DNA of 64,000 nucleotides from Halomonas sp. THAF5a (GCF_009363755.1 NZ_CP045417.1:1178001-1242000); one strand, 5' to 3'; shown: positions 40,330 through 50,085, numbered from the stretch's first letter. The notes: a model not told the origin generated them from the sequence alone. Translations and numbers: made by a program.

Positions 40330-41739
40330 TCAGGCATCCGGCGTCGTGGGCCTCACGGAGACCGCGGCTTCGGCCGTGAGCCAGCCATTGAGCGTGGTGA
40401 GAAAGTCGACGTCCAGGCTGCCCGCCTGTTGGTGAAGGTTCAGCAGATTGATGACATGATCCAAGCGCGCCTCGGCGTGGGCGGCCACCGCATCGTAGAG
40501 GTTCTGCTCGGCATTCAATACATCGACGATGTTGCGTGTGCCCACCTCGTAGCCGGCTCGGGTGGCGTCCAGGGCGCTCTGGTTGGAGACGATGGCCTGG
40601 GCCCGCGCCTCCACCGTGGCCACGTCGTTGCGCACCTGGGTGAACAGCGAGCGCACCCGGCGGATGGTCTCTCGACGCCGGTCCTCGAGGTCGTACTGGC
40701 TGGCCTCCAGCGCGTAGGTGGACTGGCGAATGCCGGCGCTGGTGCGCCCGCCGGTGTATAGCGGCAGGCTCACCCGAGCGCCGACCTGGCTGGCGGAGGT
40801 ATGGCCGTCCAGCGCCTCACGATCGTCGTCGCTGTACTGGTAGCGGGCGAAGGCCTCGATCACCGGCAGTCGCTCGGCCCGGGCGACGTCGACGCCGCTG
40901 CGCGACACCTCCACCCCGGCCTGGCTGGCCAGCACCAGCGGGTTGCGCTCCATGGCCATCGCCACCCAGTCGTCCCGGCGCATGGGCGTCGGCGGCATCA
41001 CCGGCATGGCGGCCTGGAGGGTAGCGAGGCTGTCGTAGCGCTCGCCGGTCAATCGCTCCAGGGCCTCGAAGCTAACCTGCAGGTTGCTCTCGGCGGTGAT
41101 GCGCTCGGCCCGGGACTGGTCGAAGCGTGCCCGGGCCTCTTCCACCTCGGTGATGGCGATCAGACCGACCTCGAACTGCTCTCCGGCCTGCTCCAGCTGG
41201 CGGCCGATGGCGCGCTCCTGGGCGCGGCGCGCCTCCAGGACCTCATGGGCCCGCAGGATATCGAAGTAGGCCGAGCCGACATCGACCAGCACCTGTTGCT
41301 CGGTGGCGGCCAGGCGATAGGTCTGCTGGTCGAGCTGGCGCTCGGCCCGCTCGAGCTCGGCGCCGTTGCGAGCGTCATACAGCGCCTGCGTCGCGGCCAG
41401 AGTCAGCGCCGCGCCGTTGTAGTCCTCGTCCTGCCTCCCGCCGGTGCCGGCGAGGGAGGAGCCTGGGCTCTCGTACTGGCGGTCGTGGGTGATCTCGCCC
41501 GAGGCCTCGAGCTGCGGGCGCAGGTCCGCGCGGGCCACGTCGACGCCCGCCTGCACGCCACCGAACTGGGCGCGCGCCGAGGCCAGGGTACTGTTGTGCT
41601 CAAGGGCATCGCGGCTGATGGTGAGCAGGTCAGCGGCGGACGCGGGTCCCGCCAGCAGGCTCATGATGGTGAGCACGCCCGCACGGAAGGGCCAGCGGTG
41701 GCGTCGGTATCGGGTCAACGAAGAGGTGACATGTTTCAT
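40330..41739 (-). CDS. TolC-family outer membrane efflux protein
   Basis: 469 residues with a Sec signal (cleavage near ASAADL) and the internal duplication of coiled-coil hairpins typical of TolC proteins: ALEHNSTLASARAQFGGVQAGVDVARADLRPQLEASG and the second half LVLASQAGVEVSRSGVDVARAERLPVIEAFARYQYSDDD. Forms the outer membrane channel for the RND pump encoded in the same operon. It follows the NTF2-like gene by 89 bp on the minus strand. Confidence 0.9.
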   Translation of the reverse strand: MKHVTSSLTRYRRHRWPFRAGVLTIMSLLAGPASAADLLTISRDALEHNSTLASARAQFGGVQAGVDVARADLRPQLEASGEITHDRQYESPGSSLAGTGGRQDEDYNGAALTLAATQALYDARNGAELERAERQLDQQTYRLAATEQQVLVDVGSAYFDILRAHEVLEARRAQERAIGRQLEQAGEQFEVGLIAITEVEEARARFDQSRAERITAESNLQVSFEALERLTGERYDSLATLQAAMPVMPPTPMRRDDWVAMAMERNPLVLASQAGVEVSRSGVDVARAERLPVIEAFARYQYSDDDREALDGHTSASQVGARVSLPLYTGGRTSAGIRQSTYALEASQYDLEDRRRETIRRVRSLFTQVRNDVATVEARAQAIVSNQSALDATRAGYEVGTRNIVDVLNAEQNLYDAVAAHAEARLDHVINLLNLHQQAGSLDVDFLTTLNGWLTAEAAVSVRPTTPDA

Positions 41740-41828
41740 CTTTCAGGTCCTGTCAGGTTCCTTGAGGCCAGCGTCCGGAGGGGCAAAGGGGCCTCGTGCG
41801 GCAGGGAGCCGCGGGCATATCCCGGCCT

Positions 41829-42239
41829 TCAGGCGTCGCGAATATCGTCGACGGAGAGGGCGGTCATCAGGAAGTCGCCGCTGGCGATATCCAGTTCCCA
41901 GCGCTGCTCCTGCACCACCTGCCGGACATCGCCATTGCGCAGGGCCGTGCGTTCCAGCACGCTCAACGCGACACGCACCCGGTGGTCGTCCTTGCGACGG
42001 CTGCGAACCCTAAGCGGTGCATGGCTGCTCAGCAGGATCTCGCCGTCTCTCGAGGCCCAGGCGTCCAGGCACTCGGCAACCGTTCGCCTCTCGCCGAGCA
42101 GACGGATCGTGGCGTCGGGAGCGATCAGCTCCGCCAGGGTCGCGGCCGGGGCATTGCGGTTCCTGAGCGAGAACCAGCGATGGGCGAAGCATTCGATCTC
42201 GGCCTCGAGGGCCATGTCATCATGAAAGTCGGTCTGCAT
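41829..42239 (-). CDS. NTF2-like (SnoaL) family protein within the RND operon
   Basis: 136 residues: an N-terminal helix (LEAEIECFAHRWFSLRNRNAPAATLAELIAPDATIRL) followed by strands DDHRVRVALSVLERTALRNGDVRQVVQEQRWELDI, consistent with an NTF2-like fold. Not secreted. It sits between the RND permease and TolC genes and may act on a pump substrate; function unknown. Confidence 0.75.
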   Translation of the reverse strand: MQTDFHDDMALEAEIECFAHRWFSLRNRNAPAATLAELIAPDATIRLLGERRTVAECLDAWASRDGEILLSSHAPLRVRSRRKDDHRVRVALSVLERTALRNGDVRQVVQEQRWELDIASGDFLMTALSVDDIRDA

Positions 42240-42266
42240 CTTGCCTCCTGGGGTGGCAGGGAAAGC

Positions 42267-42290
42267 GGGGCCGGCCGTGTGGCCGGCCCC
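42267..42290. promoter_or_regulatory. GC-rich hairpin between RND permease and NTF2-like gene
   Basis: Perfect 10-bp stem GGGGCCGGCC/GGCCGGCCCC with a GTGT loop directly after the RND stop. No U tract on either side, so likely an mRNA stability or partial termination structure inside the operon. Confidence 0.55.
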
Positions 42291-42296
42291 TGAACC

Positions 42297-45200
42297 TCAC
42301 TCGGTGGCGTCGGCGAGTGGCGGGGGCGTGGCGGGCTGGCGCCGTTCCACCAGGCGACGCATGCCCACGTAGAACAGCGGGGTCAGCAACAGCCCGAACA
42401 GGGTCACGCCGATCATGCCGTAGAAGACGGCGACGCCCATGGCCTGGCGCATCTCGCTGCCGGCGCCGCCGGCGAGCATCAGCGGGATGACGCCGGCGGT
42501 GAAGGCCACCGAGGTCATCAGGATCGGGCGCAGGCGCAGGCGGCAGGCGGTCAGCACGGCCTCGACCCGCGACTGTCCCGAGAGTTGCTGCTCGCGGGCG
42601 AACTCGACCAGCAGGATGGCGTTCTTGCAGGCCAGCGCCACCAGCACGATCAGCCCGACGCGGGTGAAGATGTTGTTGTCGCCGCCGGTCAGCCAGACGC
42701 CGGCCATGGCGGACAGCAGCGTCATCGGCACGATGAGGATGATCGAGAAGGGCAGCGACCAGCTCTCGTACTGGGCCGCCAGCACCAGGAACACCAGCAG
42801 CACCACCAGCGGGAAGACATAGATCATGGTGTTGCCGGCCAGCACCTGCTGGTAGGTCACCTCGGTCCACTCGTAGTCCACGCCCGCCGGCAGGGTGTTC
42901 GCCAGCACGTCCTCGATCGCCTGCTTGGCCTCGTCGCTCGAGTAGCCGGGCGCCGGCGAGCCGTTGATGTCGGCACTGACGAAGGTGTTGTAGTGCATGA
43001 CCCGATCGGGTCCAGTGGTCGGGGTGACCTCGACGAAGCTGCCCAGCGGGATCATGCGCCCGTCGTTGCTGCGCACCTTGAGCCGTCGAATCGCCTCGGC
43101 GTCGAGGCGGTACTCGGCGTCGGCCTGGGCACGCACCTGGTAGGTGCGTCCGAACTGGTTGATGTCGTTGACGTACAGCGAGCCCAGGTAGACCTGCAGG
43201 GTGTCGAAGACCGCGTCCAGGGAGGCGTTCATCACCAGGGCCTGCTCGCGATCCACGTCGACATCGAACTGCGGCACCTGAATGCGATAGCTCGAGTAGA
43301 CGCCGGTCAGGCGCGGATCCTGGTTGGCGGCATCGACCACGGCCTGGGTGGCATCGAACAGCCCGGTGAAGCCGACGTTGCCGCGATCCTGCAGCTGCAG
43401 CTTGAAGCCGCCGGTGGTGCCCAGGCCGAGGATCGGCGGCGGCGGGAAGACCGCCACGTAGGCCTCGTCGATCTGCGCGAACTGGGCATTGAGCCTGGCG
43501 GCGATGGCGCTGGCGGAGAGCTCCGGCGATTGGCGATCCGCGAAGTCGTCCAGCGGGGTAAAGACGATCCCGGAGTTCGAGGCGTTGACGAAGCCGTTCA
43601 CCGAGAGGCCGGGGAAGGCCACGGTGTGGGCGACGCCCGGGGTATCCAGCGCGATCTCCTGCATCTCGCTGATCACCTCGCTGGTGCGGTCCAGGCTGGC
43701 CGCATCCGGCAGTTGCGCCATGGCGACCAGGTACTGCTTGTCCTGGGCGGGGATGAAGCCGCCGGGCACCTCCTGGAAGATCTTGCCCGTGAGGCCGAGC
43801 AGCGCCACGTAGCCGACGCCGACGATCAGGCCGAAGCGCAGCAGACGACGGATCAGGCCGGTGTAGCCCCGCGACATGGCGGTGAAGGCCCGGTTGAAGG
43901 GCGCGAACAGCCAGCGGCCGAACAGCATGTCGATGCCTCGGGTCAGCCAGTCCGGCTTGCTGCCATGGGGCTTGAGCAGCAGGGCCGACAGGGCCGGCGA
44001 CAGGGTCAGCGAATTGAAGGCCGAGATCAGGGTCGAGATGGTGATGGTCAGGGCGAACTGCTGGTAGAACTGGCCGGTCAGGCCGCTGATGAAGGCCGTG
44101 GGCACGAAGACCGCAGTCAGCACCAGGGCGATGGCGATGATCGGGCCGGTGACCTCGCGCATGGCGATCTGGGTCGCCTCGAATGGCGAGTGGCCGAGCT
44201 CGATGTTCCGCTCGACGTTCTCCACCACCACGATGGCGTCATCGACCACGATGCCGATGGCCAGCACCAGGCCGAACAGCGACAGCGTGTTGATCGAGAC
44301 GCCGATCATCTGCATGACGGCGAAGGTGCCGATCAGGGAGACGGGAACGGCGATGAGCGGGATCAGCGAGGCGCGCCAGGTCTGCAGGAACAGCACCACG
44401 ACGACCACGACCAGCAGCACCGCCTCCAGCAGGGTGTGCACCACCGCCTCGATGGAGCCACGCACGAAGACCGTCGGGTCGTAGGCGATGTCGTATTCCA
44501 CGCCGTCCGGGAAGGCCTGTTCGGCCTCGGCCATGTAGCCGCGCACCGCATCGGACAGGGCGATGGCGTTGGAGCCGGGGCGCTGGAAGACCGGCATGGC
44601 CACGGCGTCCTTGCCATCCAGCTGCGAACGCAGCGCGTACTGATCGGCGCCGAGCTCGACCCGGGCCACGTCGGCGAGGCGCGTGATGCGGCCATCATCG
44701 TCGACCGCAATCACGATGTCGCGGAACTCCTCGGGCGATGACAGGCGGCCCTTGACGTTGAGCAGGCGCTGGAACTGGCTTTCGCTGGGGGCCGGCTGGG
44801 CACCCAGGCTACCGGCCGCCACCTGCTGGTTCTGCTCGCGCAGGGCCGCGACCACGTCGCCGGCACTGAGGTTGCGGGAGGCGACGGCATCCGGATCGAG
44901 CCAGACCCGCATGGCATATTCGCCGGCACCGAACAGCTGAACGTCGCCTACGCCGTCCAGGCGGGCGATGTCGTCCTGCAGGTTGAGGCGCGCGTAGTTG
45001 GACAGCCACAGCTGGTCATAGCGGCCATCCGGCGAGGTCAGGTGGACCACCATGGTCAGGTTGGGCGACGATTTCTCCGTCGTCACGCCCAGGGCCTGCA
45101 CTTCCTGCGGGAGGCGCGGCGTGGCCCGGGCCACCCGGTTCTGGACGTTGACCTGGGCCTGGTCGAGATCGGTGCCCAGGGCAAAGGTCACCGTCAGGGT

Positions 45201-45470
45201 CAGGTTGCCGTCGGCGGTGGACTGGGAGTCCATGTACAGCATGCCTTCGACCCCGGTGATCTCCTGCTCCAGGGGCGTGGCGACGGTCTTGGCGATGACT
45301 TCCGGATTGGCCCCGGGGTAGTTGGCCTTGACCACCACGGTCGGCGGTACCACCTGGGGATACTCCGAGACCGGCAGCTTGAACAGCGCCAGGCTGCCGG
45401 CCACCACGATCAGGATCGACAGCACCGCGGCGAAGATCGGACGTCGAATGAAGAAGCTCGAGACGTTCAT
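42297..45470 (-). CDS. RND efflux permease, HAE1 (AcrB-like) family
   Basis: 1057 residues, full length for the family. The topology matches: one N-terminal helix (FFIRRPIFAAVLSILIVVAGSLALFKLPVSEYP), a large periplasmic loop, helices 2-6 with the proton-relay Asp pair in GIVVDDAIVVVENVERN, a second loop (EVPGGFIPAQDKQYL) and the C-terminal helix bundle ending TLFGLLLTPLFYVGMRRL. Exports drugs or toxic organics with the adaptor and TolC partners of the same operon. Its ATG overlaps the adaptor stop. Confidence 0.97.
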   Translation of the reverse strand: MNVSSFFIRRPIFAAVLSILIVVAGSLALFKLPVSEYPQVVPPTVVVKANYPGANPEVIAKTVATPLEQEITGVEGMLYMDSQSTADGNLTLTVTFALGTDLDQAQVNVQNRVARATPRLPQEVQALGVTTEKSSPNLTMVVHLTSPDGRYDQLWLSNYARLNLQDDIARLDGVGDVQLFGAGEYAMRVWLDPDAVASRNLSAGDVVAALREQNQQVAAGSLGAQPAPSESQFQRLLNVKGRLSSPEEFRDIVIAVDDDGRITRLADVARVELGADQYALRSQLDGKDAVAMPVFQRPGSNAIALSDAVRGYMAEAEQAFPDGVEYDIAYDPTVFVRGSIEAVVHTLLEAVLLVVVVVVLFLQTWRASLIPLIAVPVSLIGTFAVMQMIGVSINTLSLFGLVLAIGIVVDDAIVVVENVERNIELGHSPFEATQIAMREVTGPIIAIALVLTAVFVPTAFISGLTGQFYQQFALTITISTLISAFNSLTLSPALSALLLKPHGSKPDWLTRGIDMLFGRWLFAPFNRAFTAMSRGYTGLIRRLLRFGLIVGVGYVALLGLTGKIFQEVPGGFIPAQDKQYLVAMAQLPDAASLDRTSEVISEMQEIALDTPGVAHTVAFPGLSVNGFVNASNSGIVFTPLDDFADRQSPELSASAIAARLNAQFAQIDEAYVAVFPPPPILGLGTTGGFKLQLQDRGNVGFTGLFDATQAVVDAANQDPRLTGVYSSYRIQVPQFDVDVDREQALVMNASLDAVFDTLQVYLGSLYVNDINQFGRTYQVRAQADAEYRLDAEAIRRLKVRSNDGRMIPLGSFVEVTPTTGPDRVMHYNTFVSADINGSPAPGYSSDEAKQAIEDVLANTLPAGVDYEWTEVTYQQVLAGNTMIYVFPLVVLLVFLVLAAQYESWSLPFSIILIVPMTLLSAMAGVWLTGGDNNIFTRVGLIVLVALACKNAILLVEFAREQQLSGQSRVEAVLTACRLRLRPILMTSVAFTAGVIPLMLAGGAGSEMRQAMGVAVFYGMIGVTLFGLLLTPLFYVGMRRLVERRQPATPPPLADATE

Positions 45471-46777
45471 GACCGCTCCTGCTCCTGACGGTCCTGCTCG
45501 GCCATGACGAGCGGGGTTGCCTCTTCGGTCGCCCGCGGGCCCTCCAGCTGTCGGGCCAGCTGCGAGGTGCGTTCGCGCAACCGTTCGAGCGGCGTGCGAT
45601 CCGGTCCGTCGACGATCTCTGCGGTGACGGCCATGCCGGGCCCGACCTTCGCAGGACCGGCGGCGACCACGGGTTCGCCACCCTGGAGGCCGGAGGTGAT
45701 CTCGCGCCAGGCGCCGAAGCGGCTGCCGGTGGTGACCCGGCGATAGGCGAGGGCACCGTCTTCCTCGGCCACCAGCACGAAGCGGGCATCCAGGTCCGTG
45801 CCGATGGCGCGATCGGGGATCAGCACCCCCTCATGCTGTGAGGCAGCGGTGAGCCTGACGCGAGCAAAGGCACCGGGACGAAGCGAGACATGGTCGGCAT
45901 CGAAGCGAGCCCGCACCCGCAGGGTGCCGGTCGCCGGGTCGACCCGGTTGTCGATGAAGTCGAGCCGGCCCTCGAAGGCGAAGTCCTCCTGGCCGGCCAG
46001 CTGCAGTTCCACCGGCCAGTCCTGATCGGCGGCGAGGCTGGCGAAGGCCCGATTCCAGGTGCGCTCGTCGATATCGAAGTAGGCATCGACCTGCTCGGTG
46101 CTGACGAGGGTGGTCAGCACGCTCTGGCCGGCGGTGACCACGTTGCCCTCGGTCAGGTCGGCCCGGGAGACGCGACCGCTGATGGGCGCCGTCACCACGG
46201 CATGCTCGAGGTCCAGGCGAGCCCTGTCGAGCTGGGCCTGGAGGGTCGCCACCTGGGCATGTTGCGCCCGGGCGTTGGCGCGACGCGCCTCGGCCTCTTC
46301 GCGAGCCATCAGGTTGCGCTGCACAAGCTGTGCGGCGCGATTGGCCTCGCCGTCCACTCTGGCCTGTTCGGCTCGCCCGCGGGCCAGCTGGGCCTCGAGT
46401 TCGCGGACTCGGGCCTCGAAGGGCGCGAGGTCGAGGCGTACCAGCGGCTGGCCCTGTTCGACGAGGCTGCCTTCCTCGAACAGCACCTCGTCCACCTGGC
46501 CGGTGACACGCGGACGCAGGGTCACCCGCTCGGGGGCCTCGAGCCGCGTGGTATAACGGTACCATTGGGCGATCGGCTGCTTGACGGCCTCGACGACCTC
46601 CACGGAAGGCGGCTGGGTGGCCTCGCTCGTCTGTGAAGCGTCGCCCTGGCTCGGCTGGCAGCCTGCCAGCAGGGCGCCGAAGGCGGTCAGCGCCACGAGA
46701 TACAGGCCCTGGCGCGCCGTGCGACGGGGCCATGAAGGGGGCCGGTTGGCTCCGTTGGGGGAGATGTTGTTAGACAT
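45467..46777 (-). CDS. RND pump periplasmic adaptor (MFP), lipoprotein
   Basis: 436 residues. A lipobox LLAGC (Cys40) indicates inner-membrane lipid anchoring. Hallmarks include VTLRPRVTGQVDEVLFEEGSLVEQGQPLVRLD (lipoyl/barrel), a long coiled-coil hairpin with many Ala/Arg/Glu (ELEAQLARGRAEQARV...), and GRVSRADLTEGNVVTAGQSV. Links the RND permease to TolC. First gene of the operon, divergent from a LysR gene with ~130 bp between starts. Confidence 0.95.
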   Translation of the reverse strand: MSNNISPNGANRPPSWPRRTARQGLYLVALTAFGALLAGCQPSQGDASQTSEATQPPSVEVVEAVKQPIAQWYRYTTRLEAPERVTLRPRVTGQVDEVLFEEGSLVEQGQPLVRLDLAPFEARVRELEAQLARGRAEQARVDGEANRAAQLVQRNLMAREEAEARRANARAQHAQVATLQAQLDRARLDLEHAVVTAPISGRVSRADLTEGNVVTAGQSVLTTLVSTEQVDAYFDIDERTWNRAFASLAADQDWPVELQLAGQEDFAFEGRLDFIDNRVDPATGTLRVRARFDADHVSLRPGAFARVRLTAASQHEGVLIPDRAIGTDLDARFVLVAEEDGALAYRRVTTGSRFGAWREITSGLQGGEPVVAAGPAKVGPGMAVTAEIVDGPDRTPLERLRERTSQLARQLEGPRATEEATPLVMAEQDRQEQERS

Positions 46778-46906
46778 AAGTCGAATCCATTGGGTAATGG
46801 ACGCTAGTCTAACGATTCATGTCGCCTTGAATTAGACCGGTCGGTCGCACAAGATTGTTGCCAAGAATGCACTCTATGACAGTTTTTGGCCTACCTGGAG
46901 GCACCA

Positions 46907-47860
46907 ATGGATATGCCCAGCCGGTTGCTGCTGCTGGTGGAAGTGGCGGAACTCGGCAGCTTCACCGAGGCCGCCAAGCGACGCAAGCTGGACCGCTCCG
47001 TGATCTCCAAGCATGTCGCCAGGCTCGAGGAGGAGCTGGGCGTGCGGCTGGTCAACCGCTCGACACGTTCGCTGTCGCTGACCCATGCCGGACGGGCCAT
47101 GCTGGAGCAGGGGCGCTCGCTGCGCGAATGGATGAGCAATACCCAGACCCTGGCCGAGAATCTCCAGGGGAGCCCGCAGGGTCAGCTGAGGTTCAATGCG
47201 CCGGGCCTTCTGGGGACGCGGCTCGGCTTCGAGGCGGTCCGTCGCTTTCGTTCGGCCTATCCCGAGGTCGAGGTGGAAATGATGCTGGAGGATCGCCCGG
47301 TCGATCTTATCGGCGAGGGCTTCGATGTGGCCCTTCGCATCGGCGAGCTGGAGGCCTCGAACCTGGTGGCCAGCCCGCTGGCGGCCAATCACGTGATGAT
47401 CGGGGCCAGCCCCGATTTTCTGCGTCGACACGGGGAGCCGACGAGCCTGTCGGCTCTGTCGAGGCTGCCGGCCCTGACCTGGTCCTCTCACCATGCCGAG
47501 GTCGACTATCTGCAGTATCGCGACGCGCAGGGGGCCCTGCAGCAGATCACCCTGAACAGTCAGCTACGCACCAACGAGATCGAGGTCATCAAGCGGGGGA
47601 TCATCGACGGCCTGGGCATCGGGATCCTGCCGGCCTGCGGGATCGATGACGAGGTGCTCGAGGGGCTGATCGTCCCGGTGATGATCGACCTGCCGCTCGA
47701 GCGTTTCGGCATGATCAATCTGCTCTACCCGCATCGTGACGTGCCGTTGCGCACCCGGCTGTTCATGCAGATCGTCAAGGAGCTGGTGGGGGACCCGCCC
47801 GTCTGGGAGGCGCGTATTCCGGGGTTTGCCACCATGTATGGCAAGCAGTCGCAGGCCTGA
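46907..47860 (+). CDS. LysR family regulator of the RND operon
   Basis: 317 residues; the ATG at 46907 follows GGAGG and is preferred to an in-frame ATG at 46886. HTH LLLVEVAELGSFTEAAKRRKLDRSVISKHVARLEEELGVRLVNRSTR, then a substrate-binding domain with RLGFEAVRRFRSAYPEVEVEMMLEDRPVDLIGEGFDVALRIGEL. Divergent from the adaptor gene; the intergenic AGACCGGTCGGTC segment is a possible target. Probably senses a pump substrate. Confidence 0.9.
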   Translation: MDMPSRLLLLVEVAELGSFTEAAKRRKLDRSVISKHVARLEEELGVRLVNRSTRSLSLTHAGRAMLEQGRSLREWMSNTQTLAENLQGSPQGQLRFNAPGLLGTRLGFEAVRRFRSAYPEVEVEMMLEDRPVDLIGEGFDVALRIGELEASNLVASPLAANHVMIGASPDFLRRHGEPTSLSALSRLPALTWSSHHAEVDYLQYRDAQGALQQITLNSQLRTNEIEVIKRGIIDGLGIGILPACGIDDEVLEGLIVPVMIDLPLERFGMINLLYPHRDVPLRTRLFMQIVKELVGDPPVWEARIPGFATMYGKQSQA

Positions 47861-47933
47861 CCCGAACATGAGGCCGTCGTTGGCCGGTGTCGTCGAGAAG
47901 GGAGAGGCGCCGCCGCATGTCACAGCGACGATC

Positions 47934-47953
47934 GGGCCGGCGTGTGCCGGCCC
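47934..47953. terminator. Hairpin between convergent LysR and thioredoxin genes
   Basis: Perfect 8-bp stem GGGCCGGC-GTGT-GCCGGCCC placed between the two stops, without a U run. Candidate shared transcript end. Confidence 0.5.
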
Positions 47954-47991
47954 GGGTGCGGATGGGGTCAGGCTATCGGGCGCCGTGCGGT

Positions 47992-48315
47992 TCAGGCGTG
48001 GCGCGCCAGCATGGCGTCGAACTTTCCCTTCGACTGCACGCCGGCCAGCGCCTCGACCTTCTCGCCATCCTTGAACAGTGCGATGGTCGGAAGGCCCCGC
48101 ACGCCATTCTTGGCGGCGAGCTCGGGCGCCTCGTCGACGTTGAGGGCCACCACCTTGAGGCTGTCGCCCCGCTCCTCGGCGATGGTCTCGACGACCGGGT
48201 CCAGCATCTTGCAGGGGCCGCACCAGGGGGCCCAGAACTTGACCAGCACGGGCTCGCTGCTCTCGATCACTTCCTGGGTGTAATTGCTCTCGTTGACGAC
48301 TGTCAGGTTGGCCAT
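47992..48315 (-). CDS. trxA: Thioredoxin
   Basis: 107 residues from the ATG at 48315, preceded by AAGGAG; the frame extends further but that N-terminus is unsupported. Canonical thioredoxin: KFWAPWCGPCK with Cys32 and Cys35, DEAPELAAKNGVRGLPTIALFKDGEKV with the cis-Pro. Cytoplasmic disulfide reductase and electron donor. The gene may be one of several thioredoxins in the genome, so the symbol reflects the family. Confidence 0.93.
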   Translation of the reverse strand: MANLTVVNESNYTQEVIESSEPVLVKFWAPWCGPCKMLDPVVETIAEERGDSLKVVALNVDEAPELAAKNGVRGLPTIALFKDGEKVEALAGVQSKGKFDAMLARHA

Positions 48316-48452
48316 GTATCGACTCCTTGGCATCTGGGAGAATGCCGATTGAGGGGGAGGGCGCCTCGAGGGCGCCACGGCTGGACCCACCTTACCTTTC
48401 CGGTTTTTTGTTAGCAAGCTCACATTTTATGGCCACGCCACCCCACATAACG

Positions 48453-48482
48453 CAAGCGCTCCCCCGGGCGGGGGAGCGCTTG
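48453..48482 (-). terminator. Hairpin downstream of VOC gene, repeated at 52863
   Basis: Perfect 13-bp stem CAAGCGCTCCCCC-GGGC-GGGGGAGCGCTTG. It lies 50 bp beyond the stop of the VOC gene on the minus strand. Almost the same structure, with the same GATGGGGCGGCC flank, lies at 52863-52891, so it is a dispersed terminator-like element. Confidence 0.65.
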
Positions 48483-48530
48483 ATGGGGCGGCCGGTCACG
48501 CGAGCGACCGACGGCTTCTACGAGCGGGAC

Positions 48531-49034
48531 TCAGGAAGCATAAGCGCCGGCGGAGTAGGTCAGCTCGTAGCTGTGGCTGTAGATCTCGAGGATGTTGCCG
48601 AACGGGTCTTCCATGTAGACCATGCGATACGGCTTCTCGCCGGGGAAGTACTCGCGCACCGGCATGCGCTGCTTGCCGCCGGCGGCGACGATGCGCTCGG
48701 CCAGGCCTTCCACGTCCGGGTCCTGGACGCAGAAGTGGAAGACGCCGGTCTTCCAGTACTCGAAGTTGTTCTCCGGATCTTCCTGGTCCTTGAACTCGAA
48801 CAGCTCGACGCCGACCCGGTCGCCGGTGGACATATGGGCGATGCGGAACGAGCCCCAGCCCGCCCCGAAGACATCGGTGCACATCACGCCGATGGCCGAG
48901 TCGTCCTCGACGATGGTGGTCGGCTCCATGATCACGTACCAGCCGAGGACCTCGGTGTAGAACTTGAGGGCGGCCTCGACGTCCGGGACCGAGATGCCGA
49001 TGTGGGAGAAGGTGCGGGGATAGGCCTGAGTCAT
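48531..49034 (-). CDS. VOC family protein (lactoylglutathione lyase-like)
   Basis: 167 residues: FSHIGISVPDVEAALKFYTEVLGWYVI at the start, VGVELFEFKDQEDPENNFEYWKTGVFHFCVQD in the middle and MVYMEDPFGNILEIYSHSYE at the end, giving the His ... Glu ... His ... Glu metal pattern of VOC enzymes. Upstream context AGGAGACGTC. Divergent from a LysR gene 102 bp away. Substrate unknown, a dioxygenase or lyase of a small aromatic or dicarbonyl is possible. Confidence 0.87.
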   Translation of the reverse strand: MTQAYPRTFSHIGISVPDVEAALKFYTEVLGWYVIMEPTTIVEDDSAIGVMCTDVFGAGWGSFRIAHMSTGDRVGVELFEFKDQEDPENNFEYWKTGVFHFCVQDPDVEGLAERIVAAGGKQRMPVREYFPGEKPYRMVYMEDPFGNILEIYSHSYELTYSAGAYAS

Positions 49035-49136
49035 GATGACGTCTCCTGCCGTTGGGCGAATGTCAGTGAACGCCTTGCATGCTAGGCGCCGACGGCCATA
49101 ATCAAAACCACCATGCCGTTATGATCACGATAAGAG

Positions 49137-50027
49137 ATGCTTATGCTACAGCCGCAGTGGCTGCGCACCTTCGAGGCTCTGGTGGAGCTGGGCAACTTCA
49201 CCCGCGCCGCCGAGCACCTCGACCTGACCCAGGCGGCCGTCAGCCAGCACATCAAGCACCTGGAGCGCCGGCTCGGGCCGCTGTTGCTGCGTCAGTCGCG
49301 TAAGCTGGAGCTGACCCCCGCGGGGCATGCGCTACTCGATTATCGCCGGGAGATGCAGGCCGCCGAGCAGCGCCTCGAGCAGCGCCTGGCCGGCGATGAT
49401 GCCAGCCAGGGCGAGCTGTCACTGATTACCCCGGGCAGTATCGGGCTGGCCATCTACCCCCACCTGCTGGCGCTGCAGCACGAGGCCCCGGGGCTATCGA
49501 TCCGCCATCGCTTCGCGCCTACCGCGGAGGTGATCGAGGCCGTGCTGGAGAATCGAGCGGAGCTGGGGCTGGCCACCCAGCGCCCGGAGGATCCGCGTCT
49601 CGCGGTGTCGCTGTTCGCCCGGGAGCCGCTGGAGCTGGTGGTGCCGGCGGCGGCGAAGGTCGACGGCTGGGAGGATCTGGTGCGCATCGGCTTCATCGAT
49701 CATCCGGATGGCCATGATATGGCCACCCGGCTGCTGAGCCGCCGCTTCCCGGGGCATCCCGGCGTGCGCCACCTTCCCTGTCGCGGCTTTACCAACCAGA
49801 TCGGATTGATCCTCGCGCCGGTGGCCCAGGGGCTCGGCTTCAGCGTGCTGCCGCGCTTCGCCCGGGAGGCGTTCGGGGCACCGGAGGCGATCCGCGTCGT
49901 CGATGGCGCACCGGAGGTGATGGATAGCCTGTGGCTGTTGCATCGCGCCGAGTGGCCGCTGTCGGCGCGTGCCGACCGCGCCCTGGAGTGGCTCACTGCC
50001 CGTCTGGGGAGTGCCCGAGCCGGTTAG
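49137..50027 (+). CDS. LysR family transcriptional regulator
   Basis: 296 residues (ATG at 49137 or 49143). HTH LRTFEALVELGNFTRAAEHLDLTQAAVSQHIKHLERRLGPLLLRQSRKLELT with an ArgP-like substrate domain (LSLITPGSIGLAIYPHLLALQHEAPGLSIRHRFAPTAEV). Divergent from the VOC gene and probably its regulator. Ends before a hairpin shared with the convergent DkgB gene. Confidence 0.88.
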   Translation: MLMLQPQWLRTFEALVELGNFTRAAEHLDLTQAAVSQHIKHLERRLGPLLLRQSRKLELTPAGHALLDYRREMQAAEQRLEQRLAGDDASQGELSLITPGSIGLAIYPHLLALQHEAPGLSIRHRFAPTAEVIEAVLENRAELGLATQRPEDPRLAVSLFAREPLELVVPAAAKVDGWEDLVRIGFIDHPDGHDMATRLLSRRFPGHPGVRHLPCRGFTNQIGLILAPVAQGLGFSVLPRFAREAFGAPEAIRVVDGAPEVMDSLWLLHRAEWPLSARADRALEWLTARLGSARAG

Positions 50028-50047
50028 CGGCTGGCGGGTCGGCAGCT

Positions 50048-50078
50048 TGCTCCCCGGTGATGTGCCTCTCGGGGAGCA
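50048..50078. terminator. Inverted repeat between convergent LysR and DkgB genes
   Basis: TGCTCCCCG at 50048-50056 and CGGGGAGCA at 50070-50078 form a perfect 9-bp stem with a 13-nt loop between the two stops. No U tract. Confidence 0.5.
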
Positions 50079-50085
50079 TGGGGCC

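Noticed and set aside
42585..44741. Long plus-strand open frame opposite the RND permease
   Set aside because: High GC leaves antisense frames open. The translation is rich in Gly, Asp, Gln and His and has no family signature, while the minus strand encodes a full RND protein.
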